Shown one piece after another: positions 8,326 through 15,125 of a stretch of 64,000 nucleotides of DNA (position 1 is the stretch's first letter; every line of letters begins with the position of its first letter). A program made the translations under genes and the position numbers. Where the stretch lies: the NCBI RefSeq assembly GCF_963677875.1, contig NZ_OY782566.1:62001-126000 (forward strand). Reading direction: 5' to 3'. The DNA is from Thiomicrorhabdus sp. (GTDB lineage Bacteria > Pseudomonadota > Gammaproteobacteria > Thiomicrospirales > Thiomicrospiraceae). The notes under the pieces were generated by a model that had not been told where the DNA came from, made no database searches, and saw only the letters and a program-made list of their open reading frames with translations.

Positions 8326-8418
8326 GCTCCCCAACCGTCCTTTCCCACCTTTTTAAAAGAACAATAACCACTTAAAAAACATTCACTTAAACCTGAAAAG
8401 CCGCCATTCTTCAAGAAC

Positions 8419-8434
8419 TGGCACGTTAAATGAT
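8419..8434 (+). promoter_or_regulatory. Probable sigma54 promoter of the sox-like operon
   Basis: TGGCACG at 8419-8425 matches the -24 element perfectly. After four bases the -12 element reads ATGAT where TTGCA/T is expected, so the -12 half is imperfect. The predicted start is near 8446, about 75 bp before soxA and inside the ModE-like box at 8439-8466. Confidence 0.6.
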
Positions 8435-8438
8435 ACAA

Positions 8439-8466
8439 GTCGATATATCTTTACTTACATAACGAT
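8439..8466. promoter_or_regulatory. ModE-like operator 3, over the sox-like transcription start
   Basis: On the reverse strand the 28-bp site has arms ATCGTTAT and ATATCGAC, the same form and length as the boxes at 1702 and 12944. It covers the predicted start of the sigma54 promoter, so bound ModE would be expected to repress the downstream operon. Confidence 0.6.
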
Positions 8467-8519
8467 AAACAAAGACGAACCGAATCGTCTCTCGTGATCC
8501 AAACAAAGAGGAGAAAAAC

Positions 8520-9365
8520 GTGACTAGATTCAACCGATGGATGGGAACTCTGACCATTGCTTGCCTGAGTGGAGCAGTCCTGCCGGCCAACGCATCGGAC
8601 GATGCAAAATTCGACGACTATCGCTCTGCGCTGGAGGACGGCAACCCCGGAGAATTCTGGATCGATGACGGCGAAGAATTGTTTTACGCCAAAGCTGGCC
8701 CGAAAAACGCCAGCTTGGAAAAATGCGATTTTGGGCTTGGTCCGGGCGTTCTGGAAGGCGCTTACGCGCAAATGCCGCGCTATTTTGCCGATACCGACAA
8801 GGTTGAGTCTCTTGAAGGACGCATCATCAGCTGCATGAAAAACCTGCAAGGTTACAACGAAGCACAAATCCAAAAAGACTATCTCGACATCCATTATCTG
8901 AATGCTGCCGAAGAAGACAGTCGGGTTTCACCCTTATCGCAGATTGCCACCTTTATTGCCTCAAAGTCCAACGGCCAACCGTTTCAGATTCAGCTTGATC
9001 ACCCCAAAGAAAAACAAGCTTACGAACTCGGAAAAAAGACCTTCTGGCACCGGATGGGCGCCATGGACTTATCCTGCGCCAACTGTCACGCAGCCAAAGG
9101 AAGAGTTTTGCGCGGTGTCGAGCTACCGATTATGACCGACCCGCACAGAGCCGGAAAAGTGATGGGAGCCTTTCCGGCTTACGTCAACAAAGACGGCAAT
9201 GTCCGCACTCAATGGTGGCGTAACGAACGCTGCCTGCTCGCCATGCGGCTGCCGTGGCTGAAAACCGGTTCCCCCATTGATGCTTCCCTGATCTTGTATC
9301 AGGTCAAAAAAGCTTCTGAAAGCAAAGAAGAAATCGAAGTCCCGGGCATCAAACCGCGCGCTTAA
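8520..9365 (+). CDS. soxA: SoxA, thiosulfate-oxidising cytochrome c subunit
   Basis: A 281-residue secreted monohaem cytochrome. The signal peptide is MTRFNRWMGTLTIACLSGAVLPANA. The single haem motif CANCH is at residues 186-190. Cys69 and Cys105 (DKVESLEGRIISCMKNLQGY) mark the N-terminal half that in dihaem SoxA carries the second haem; here it has none. Cys238 (RNERCLLAMRLP) is the expected active-site cysteine that, in SoxAX, becomes persulfidated while joining thiosulfate to SoxYZ. The start is GTG 8520 behind GAGGAG. It is the first gene of an operon under a predicted sigma54 promoter and ModE-like box. SoxYZ, SoxB and SoxCD are not in the window, so their partners must be encoded elsewhere if this SoxA acts canonically. 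Confidence 0.88.
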   Translation: MTRFNRWMGTLTIACLSGAVLPANASDDAKFDDYRSALEDGNPGEFWIDDGEELFYAKAGPKNASLEKCDFGLGPGVLEGAYAQMPRYFADTDKVESLEGRIISCMKNLQGYNEAQIQKDYLDIHYLNAAEEDSRVSPLSQIATFIASKSNGQPFQIQLDHPKEKQAYELGKKTFWHRMGAMDLSCANCHAAKGRVLRGVELPIMTDPHRAGKVMGAFPAYVNKDGNVRTQWWRNERCLLAMRLPWLKTGSPIDASLILYQVKKASESKEEIEVPGIKPRA

Positions 9366-9390
9366 CCTCATGCAAAAACGGAGAACCGTC

Positions 9391-9672
9391 ATGTCAAACA
9401 GCAGACCACTCATCACCCTATCCCTGGTAAGCATTATCAGCTTGCCGGTATGTGCCGGCGATCTGTCCGAAGGTGCGCGCCTGCATCAGGAAGGAAATTG
9501 CCTCTCCTGTCATCAAGAACGACCTTACAGCAAGCTTAAAACCCCAAGTTTTTCCAAGTTGACGACTCGCGTCAACGGCTGCAGTAACCAGCTGAATCTC
9601 GGCTGGTTTGATGATGAAGTGCGGGCTGTCAGTCGCTATCTTGATGCAACTTACTACCACTTTTCAAAATAG
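9391..9672 (+). CDS. Small periplasmic monohaem cytochrome c between soxA and soxX
   Basis: A 93-residue protein with signal peptide MSNSRPLITLSLVSIISLPVCA and one haem motif CLSCH at residues 37-41. Downstream are TRVNGCSNQLNLGWFDDEVRAVSRYLDATYYHF, a second cysteine and a pattern seen in small accessory cytochromes of sulfur oxidisers. There is no obvious Met ligand after the haem, so the sixth ligand is unclear. The start is ATG 9391 behind GGAG, 25 bp after soxA. Its position between soxA and soxX suggests an additional electron-accepting or structural subunit of a SoxAX complex. SoxK, the known third subunit, has no haem as far as I know, so I do not call it SoxK. Confidence 0.7.
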   Translation: MSNSRPLITLSLVSIISLPVCAGDLSEGARLHQEGNCLSCHQERPYSKLKTPSFSKLTTRVNGCSNQLNLGWFDDEVRAVSRYLDATYYHFSK

Positions 9673-9698
9673 ATTAACGAACTCAGGACACACATCCA

Positions 9699-10403
9699 AT
9701 GATTAAGCAAATTCGTATTTCAGGATATCTGCTTGCCGCGTGCGCAAGTCTGACCGTCACGGCAACTTACGCCCTTGACGATTCGCAAGATCGCGGCAAG
9801 TCGGTATCGGACGCCGAATTCATGCAAGCAATAAAAGAAAGCTTTTTAATTCAGACTCCCGGCGACCTGAAACGGTTTCAGGATCCGACGTTGACAATCT
9901 GCAATCAGACAAACGACCTCCCGACGCCTGAGCAGGCCGGCAAAATACTGCAACGCGAACGCGCCAGTATTCAACTTCCGAAAAACGGCCAATATATGGG
10001 GGATTGGAAACAGGGCAAAATCTGGGTCGAAGGCGCTCATGGCGGACGCATTGGTTTTCCCGGATTTGCAGATGCCGACAACCCTGCAAAACCGAACGGA
10101 GCCAACTGCTATGCCTGCCATGCCGTCGATCCGAACTTTCCGCAAAACGGCAATATGGGACCAAGCCTGACCAATTACGGCAAAATCCGCGGTCAGGGTA
10201 AAGCCATAGTGAAATACACCTATGAAAAAATTTACAACGCCAAGTCTTTTGTTCCTTGCTCGTTGATGCCGCGTTACGGTTCCGGCGAAGGTCACCTTCT
10301 CACACCGGAACAGATTGCCGACATTACCGCATTCCTGATTCATCCGGACTCACCGGTCAACAACCCAAAACAGGCAACCGTCGCCAACGTAGCGACCCAT
10401 TAA
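9699..10403 (+). CDS. soxX: SoxX, monohaem cytochrome c subunit
   Basis: A 234-residue secreted cytochrome, longer than the smallest SoxX proteins. The signal peptide is MIKQIRISGYLLAACASLTVTATYA. The haem motif CYACH is at residues 137-141, preceded by GANC and followed by MGPSLTNYGKIRGQGKAIVKYTYEKIYN, which is characteristic of SoxX. Met190 in CSLMPRYGSGEGHLLTPEQIADITAFL is the expected distal haem ligand. Residues 40-110 form an N-terminal extension containing Cys68. It should pair with SoxA to form the SoxAX cysteine S-thiosulfotransferase that passes electrons to small cytochromes. Confidence 0.88.
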   Translation: MIKQIRISGYLLAACASLTVTATYALDDSQDRGKSVSDAEFMQAIKESFLIQTPGDLKRFQDPTLTICNQTNDLPTPEQAGKILQRERASIQLPKNGQYMGDWKQGKIWVEGAHGGRIGFPGFADADNPAKPNGANCYACHAVDPNFPQNGNMGPSLTNYGKIRGQGKAIVKYTYEKIYNAKSFVPCSLMPRYGSGEGHLLTPEQIADITAFLIHPDSPVNNPKQATVANVATH

Positions 10404-10446
10404 TCAACCGGAACATCAATAAAACGCTTAACAGAGGCTCCATTCT

Positions 10447-11478
10447 ATGACTAAAAACACAAAACACACTCCTGCCATGGTCGACCAGGTTCGCCGCGAT
10501 CTGATGAAACGCTTTCTCGGATTGGGGGCAGGACTGGCGCTCTCCTCGACTTGGTCGGCAAACAGCCTTGCCGCCGCGGCAAACGGGCAAAACGTTGCAG
10601 ACGTCAAACCGATCAAGGTAACCGATCATGTCTACGTACTCTATGCAAAGGGCGCTTGGCCGACACCGGAAAATCAGGGATTTTTTGCCAATATCTATCT
10701 GGTAAAAACCGCTCAGGGGATTGTTGTTCTTGATACGGGAACCTCGGTACAGATCGGTGAAATGGCTCTGCGTGCAATTAAAAAAGCATTCAACCAACCC
10801 GTCATCGCCGCCTTCAACAGCCATTACCACGGAGATCACTGGCTTGGCAATCACGCTTTTGTCAACGCCTATCCGCTGCTGCCGATTTATGCGCACCCGG
10901 ATGCCATCGGAGCCATCAAAAACGCCGTCGGAGACGATTGGCTGAACCAAATGCTCAAGGCCACAGACGGGGCCATCGAAGGCACCAAAGTCACCCCTCC
11001 GAACCAAGGTGTCGCCCACGGCCAGACATTCCATTACGGTGATGTGACGTTAAAGGTTCACAGCTACGGAGCAGCTCATTCACCGGTCGATATCATGATC
11101 GAAATCGTCGATGACAAGGCCTTGTTCGTCGGCGACATTATTATGCAACAGCGCATCGGTAATCCGAGCGAAACCTCCTTTCAGGGATATATCAAAACAT
11201 TGAACATCATTCGCTCGGAGATGAGCGACCGCCTGTTAATGCCGGGCCATGGTGAGCCGGGGCGTGATCAGTTATTGCGTAATTACGAAGACATTATGAA
11301 CGGCATTTACGAAAACGCCTTCAAGGCGGTAGAGGATGGCTTGAGCATTGCCGAAGCCAAGGAACTGGTTTTGAAAGATCCGCGTATCGCCCGTCAGGCC
11401 AAAGTAACGGAAGGCTTCGACGAAATCGGTAAGTTCGTCAATTTTGCTTATACCGAAGCGGAACAAGCCGCTTTCTAA
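10447..11478 (+). CDS. Tat-exported metallo-beta-lactamase-fold protein (SoxH-like)
   Basis: A 343-residue protein. Residues 16-45 form a twin-arginine signal (VRRDLMKRFLGLGAGLALSS). The metallo-beta-lactamase fold follows, with IVVLDTGTS, the metal motif HYHGDH at 126-131, a later metal-ligand His in SYGAAHSPVD and an Asp in FVGDI, and a final His in MPGHGEPG. This resembles SoxH and the quinoprotein-relay-type hydrolases found with sulfur-oxidation and methanol/PQQ genes. Its substrate is not known; thiol esters or glutathione-type persulfides are the usual guesses. It sits 43 bp after soxX and 22 bp before the DsrE-like gene. The Tat signal implies folding with bound metal before export. 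Confidence 0.8.
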   Translation: MTKNTKHTPAMVDQVRRDLMKRFLGLGAGLALSSTWSANSLAAAANGQNVADVKPIKVTDHVYVLYAKGAWPTPENQGFFANIYLVKTAQGIVVLDTGTSVQIGEMALRAIKKAFNQPVIAAFNSHYHGDHWLGNHAFVNAYPLLPIYAHPDAIGAIKNAVGDDWLNQMLKATDGAIEGTKVTPPNQGVAHGQTFHYGDVTLKVHSYGAAHSPVDIMIEIVDDKALFVGDIIMQQRIGNPSETSFQGYIKTLNIIRSEMSDRLLMPGHGEPGRDQLLRNYEDIMNGIYENAFKAVEDGLSIAEAKELVLKDPRIARQAKVTEGFDEIGKFVNFAYTEAEQAAF

Positions 11479-11500
11479 AAACAATTCAAAGGAATCTGCC

Positions 11501-11968
11501 ATGAAAACGATCCAATCGATTCTGTTTACGCTACTGCTCCCGTGGCTGCTTGTCTTGCCAGTCCAGGCCGAAGACATCGAAAAAGCGGTCTACCACGTCG
11601 ACTTCGCCAATGCCGACCGCTATTCGGCCACCTTGACCTCGATTAACAATATGCTGAACGAATATGAAAATGCCCTGGTCGACTACGACGTTACCATTGT
11701 TTTCGTCGGCAAAGGTGCCCGTTTCGTCACTGACGACCCCAAAGCCGGACAAGATGCCCGCCTCAAAGAACGTCGCTCGGAACTAAAGGGGCGCCTGGAT
11801 GCTTTGCACACCACCAGAAACGTCAAGCTGACCGTCTGCAACAACACCCTGACAGGGTTTGGGCTGACCGCAGACAAACTTTACCCTGGCGTGGAAATCG
11901 TCCCGTCCGGCGTTGTCCATCTCGCCCAGTTACAAAAAGCCGGAGCCGCTTATATCAAGATCCAGTAG
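11501..11968 (+). CDS. Periplasmic DsrE-family protein
   Basis: A 155-residue protein with signal peptide MKTIQSILFTLLLPWLLVLPVQA. The mature part has the DsrE/DsrF fold: KAVYHVDFANADRYSATLTSINNMLNEYE, a VDYDVTIVFVGKGARFV strand, RNVKLTVCNNTLTGFGL with the single conserved cysteine, and VVPSGVVHLAQLQKAGAAYI. Cytoplasmic DsrE/TusD relatives carry persulfide sulfur on this cysteine. Exported versions occur beside sox genes and their role is unsettled. The start is ATG 11501 behind AAAGGAA. It is probably translated with the SoxH-like gene 22 bp upstream. Confidence 0.8.
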   Translation: MKTIQSILFTLLLPWLLVLPVQAEDIEKAVYHVDFANADRYSATLTSINNMLNEYENALVDYDVTIVFVGKGARFVTDDPKAGQDARLKERRSELKGRLDALHTTRNVKLTVCNNTLTGFGLTADKLYPGVEIVPSGVVHLAQLQKAGAAYIKIQ

Positions 11969-11992
11969 GAGGATGAAAAAAACGACAGTTTT

Positions 11993-12022
11993 CTGCACAG
12001 GCTCTCCGTTGGTGCAGTTTTT
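11993..12022 (+). terminator. Partial terminator within the sox-like operon
   Basis: CTGCAC (11993-11998) pairs with GTGCAG (12012-12017) and is followed by five T. Its position between the DsrE-like and rhodanese genes suggests attenuation or mRNA processing that lowers rhodanese expression. Confidence 0.5.
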
Positions 12023-12061
12023 CTCCATTCAAATCAATAGAGTCACTTTAGGAGACAACGA

Positions 12062-12751
12062 ATGAAAAGATTGAATACTCGCGTGCTTATCGGCCTGACA
12101 ATGAGTGCCATCGCCTTTGGCACTCAAGCTTCCCCGGAACCGAAAGACCCGAAGAAACGTACCCCTCAGGGACTTTATGTCAATGCTGTCGAAGCCTACG
12201 AAATGATGAAAAAAGACTCTAAAGTTCTGCTTGTCGACGTACGTACGCCGGAAGAGTGGCAATTCGTCGGACACACGGAAATGGCGCAGATTATGATCCC
12301 ATCGGTGATTTTTCAGTACAACGGCATGGATCGCAAAAAACCGCGCTACAAATCGGTCAACAATCCGAATTTCATTTCCGAACTGGAGGAGCGCGCCGCC
12401 AATTTGCATGCCGATGAATCCAGTACCTATGTGCTGATGTGTCGATCCGGTTCATCCCGGGCCCAACCGGCAGCGAAAATGATGGCGCAATACGGTTACA
12501 AAAATGTCTACATCGTGACCGACGGTTTCGAAGGCGGCAAAATAAAATCCGGCGATAAAAAAGGATTCCGTATCCAAAACGGCTGGAAAAACTCCGGTCT
12601 GCCCTGGACTTATCATATCGACGCCAAAAAAAACCTATTTCTACCAACCTTGATTCAGCCGACAGCTGCGTCGGCACCTTACCTCGTTCAAGAGTTACGT
12701 ACACGATCTTTGCTCTCTGTACGTCTTACCCGCACCACCCGCCGTTTCTGA
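12062..12751 (+). CDS. Periplasmic rhodanese-domain sulfurtransferase (C-terminus probably frameshifted)
   Basis: Read as it stands this is 229 residues, with signal peptide MKRLNTRVLIGLTMSAIAFGTQA and one rhodanese domain (VLLVDVRTPEEWQFVGH, then the active-site loop CRSGSSR with Cys127, then GYKNVYIVTDGFEGG). It should accept and donate sulfane sulfur through a Cys127 persulfide. After residue 188 (the second Lys of DAKK) the sequence becomes basic and unlike the family. An A8 run at 12626-12633 lies exactly there. With seven A the protein would end DAKKTYFYQP at TGA 12651-12653, a normal ending. I therefore take the last 98 bp as probably non-coding. The ribosome site AGGAGACAACGA precedes ATG 12062. 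Confidence 0.8.
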   Translation: MKRLNTRVLIGLTMSAIAFGTQASPEPKDPKKRTPQGLYVNAVEAYEMMKKDSKVLLVDVRTPEEWQFVGHTEMAQIMIPSVIFQYNGMDRKKPRYKSVNNPNFISELEERAANLHADESSTYVLMCRSGSSRAQPAAKMMAQYGYKNVYIVTDGFEGGKIKSGDKKGFRIQNGWKNSGLPWTYHIDAKKNLFLPTLIQPTAASAPYLVQELRTRSLLSVRLTRTTRRF

Positions 12752-12756
12752 CTCCG

Positions 12757-12786
12757 AAAGCCCACAGCAACGGTGCGGGGCTTTTT
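12757..12786 (+). terminator. Terminator of the sox-like operon
   Basis: AAAGCCC near 12757 pairs with GGGCTTT ending at 12784 around a 14-nt loop, followed by T. It separates the sulfur genes from the TonB region. Confidence 0.6.
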
Positions 12787-12913
12787 CTTACTCACAGAAA
12801 ATTTTATCAAAACATCAAAACTTTCTATTCCGGAAAATTTGCATCTTCAAATATAAGAATGTTTTAATACTCGAAAATCGAAATGTAGTTTTATACATAA
12901 AGAATTGAAAAAC

Positions 12914-12933
12914 AAATTGGCCTAGGCCAATTT
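12914..12933. repeat. Perfect 20-bp palindrome upstream of the TonB receptor gene
   Basis: AAATTGGCCTAGGCCAATTT is a perfect palindrome with no loop, followed by further T. It lies 11 bp before the ModE-like box and 76 bp before the receptor gene. The absence of a loop suggests a dimeric regulator site more than a terminator. I do not recognise the regulator. Confidence 0.6.
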
Positions 12934-12943
12934 TTTTAACTCA

Positions 12944-12971
12944 ATCGTTATGTATAAATAGAAATAACGTA
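12944..12971. promoter_or_regulatory. ModE-like operator 4, upstream of TonB receptor
   Basis: Arms ATCGTTAT and ATAACGTA at the 28-bp spacing shared by the other boxes. It contains TATAAA (12953-12958), a possible -10 element, so binding would block transcription of the receptor gene that starts 38 bp downstream. Confidence 0.65.
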
Positions 12972-13008
12972 AATCCATCTCAGGATAAAAGTCAAAGGAA
13001 TTCTAAAG

Positions 13009-15022
13009 ATGAAACCGATTATCCGCATGAAGCCGATCAGTCTGGCCATTGCCATTTGCCTAAGCCCGCAACCGCTCCTTGCCGCTGATGAATCAGGCGT
13101 ATTCACTCTCGGCGCAATTGAAGTGACCGGACAGACTGAGAAAGATTCGGCAGTGGAAGTCGTCACTCAGGAACACATTCGCAGCCGTGGTCAGACCAAC
13201 GTTGGAGAAGCAATCGCCGACGTGCCCGGCGTTACCATTCAGGCTGGCGGACGTCGCGCCGAAACCCGAGCCAACATTCGCGGTTTCGACTCCCGGCAGA
13301 TCACTTTGAATCTGGACGGCATCCCGATTTACATTCCTTATGATGGCAATATCGACTTAAGTCGCTTTCTGATTGCCGATCTAAGCCGCATTGAAGTGTC
13401 CAAAAGTCTTGGCTCCTTGCTGGAAGGTCCGAACAACATGGGCGGTTCCATCAATCTGGTCACACGCCGCCCGGATCGCCCGCTGGAAATCGATGCCAAT
13501 ATCGGCTTTGAAGCCGGCGACGATGGCCTTTTCAAAAACGCGCAGAATATTCAGGTCGGCAGTCGCCTGAACGAACGTTTTCTACCTGAGCGGCGGAATC
13601 GCCCGGGTATTCAGTGACGACTTCCCGCTTTCCGATGACTTCACACCGGTTCAGAACGGCGGCACGGTCTATCAGGATACGGGCAAGCGTCTACGCTCTG
13701 GCAGCGAAAGTACAACCGGCAACCTGAAAATCGGCTTCACACCAAACAACGAAGACGAATACGCCTTGAGTTATTACCGAACCGAAGGACGTAAGGATTC
13801 GGCTCCTTATGCCGGATCGGCCGATACCGTCAGATATTGGGACTGGCCGCAATGGGACAAGGAAAGCCTCTATTATGTGGGTCATACCCGTTTCGGTCAG
13901 GGGTATGTGAAAACCCGACTGTTCTATGATCATTTCGAGAACGCCCTGAACTCTTACGACGACAACACCTACAGCAGCGTCACCAAAGGTTACGCATTCC
14001 GTTCCCAATACGACGATCACAGTATCGGCGGAAGCCTCGAAGCCGGGGTTCAACTCGACAATCATCTGGTGAAAACCGCATTGCAGATTAAACACGACGA
14101 GCATAAGGAACGCGATCTGGACAAGGATAATGCAGCCGTTGACCAAAGCTGGCGTACCTATCGCGGTCACACCTACTCTCTGGGATTGGAAGATCGCATT
14201 CAACTGTCGCCTCAAGCCGACCTGACACTCGGCTACCGTCACGATATCTACGAATTGACTTTGACCGATGACGGCGATCCGGCCAACGATCCGCAGGGGT
14301 CTCAGGAAAAGGACAACTTCCAGATCAAAACTTCTTACGATCTGGGCGCGCATCACCTGTTTGCCGGCGTTTCGCTGAAATCACGCTTCCCGAATCTGAA
14401 AGACCTCTTCTCATATCGACTCGGGCAGGCGATTCCAAACGTCAACCTGCAAGCCGAACAGGCCATCCATTATGAAATCGGCTCCCAGGGCGCTTTCGAA
14501 AACCTGAAATACCAGGCAAACCTGTTCTATTCCGACATTGAAGATGCGATCGAGAGCGTTACTGTCGCCAGTACAGCCTGCGGCGGCACCACTTGTCTGC
14601 AAAATCAAAATGTCGGCAAAGCCAGCGCCAAAGGCGTGGAATTACGCTTGAACTACCCGCTCGGCAAACAATGGGATGCAAGCGTCAACTACGCTTACCT
14701 CCAGCGCGACCTGGCAGATAAGGCGCTGGTTCCGACCTACTCTCCGGAACATACCGCCCGAGCTTCCCTCGACTGGTATCCGCAAAGCAAATGGAATTTT
14801 GGGGTTGACTGGCGCTATCAGTCCGACAGCGAGACCAATACCAACGGTTCGCGTCCGGTTGATGCCTTCAGCCTGTGGGACTTACGCGCTCACTACGACA
14901 TTACCAAACAATTCAGCGCGGATGTCGTTCTTAAAAACGCATTCGATACGGATTATGAAATTGCCGAAGGCGATCCCATGCCGGGTCGAACTCTGTGGGC
15001 CAACCTGCACGCACGCTTTTAA
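13009..15022 (+). pseudogene. TonB-dependent outer-membrane receptor 1, one frameshift
   Basis: ATG 13009 behind AAAGGA opens a signal peptide (MKPIIRMKPISLAIAICLSPQPLLA). A possible TonB box is GAIEVTGQ. A plug domain follows (VGEAIADVPGVTI, ANIRGFDSRQITLNLDGIPIY, GPNNMGGSINLVTRRP). The frame breaks near 13582 in CGTTTTCTAC: with one T fewer it continues RFYLSGGIARVFSDDFP into the 22-stranded barrel (FAGVSLKSRFPNLKDLFSY, AKGVELRLNYPL, DVVLKNAFDTDYEIAEG), which ends at 15022 with the usual terminal Phe (LHARF). The substrate is unknown. The ModE-like box in its promoter suggests molybdate, tungstate or a metal chelate. It is the first receptor of two in tandem. Confidence 0.85.
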
Positions 15023-15027
15023 TACAT

Positions 15028-15086
15028 GACGCCCGCCGATGCTGCGGGCGTCCGGATCAAGAAGCGCTGAAAACCTTTATCAGCGC
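15028..15086 (+). terminator. Two tandem hairpins between the receptor genes
   Basis: GACGCCCGC (15028-15036) pairs perfectly with GCGGGCGTC (15044-15052). Then GCGCTGA (15064-15070) pairs with TCAGCGC (15080-15086). Neither has a good T run, so partial termination or transcript stabilisation is more likely than full termination. Confidence 0.55.
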
Positions 15087-15125
15087 ACTTTCATTCTCTC
15101 TCTTTTAACCATGCGACTTCAGATC

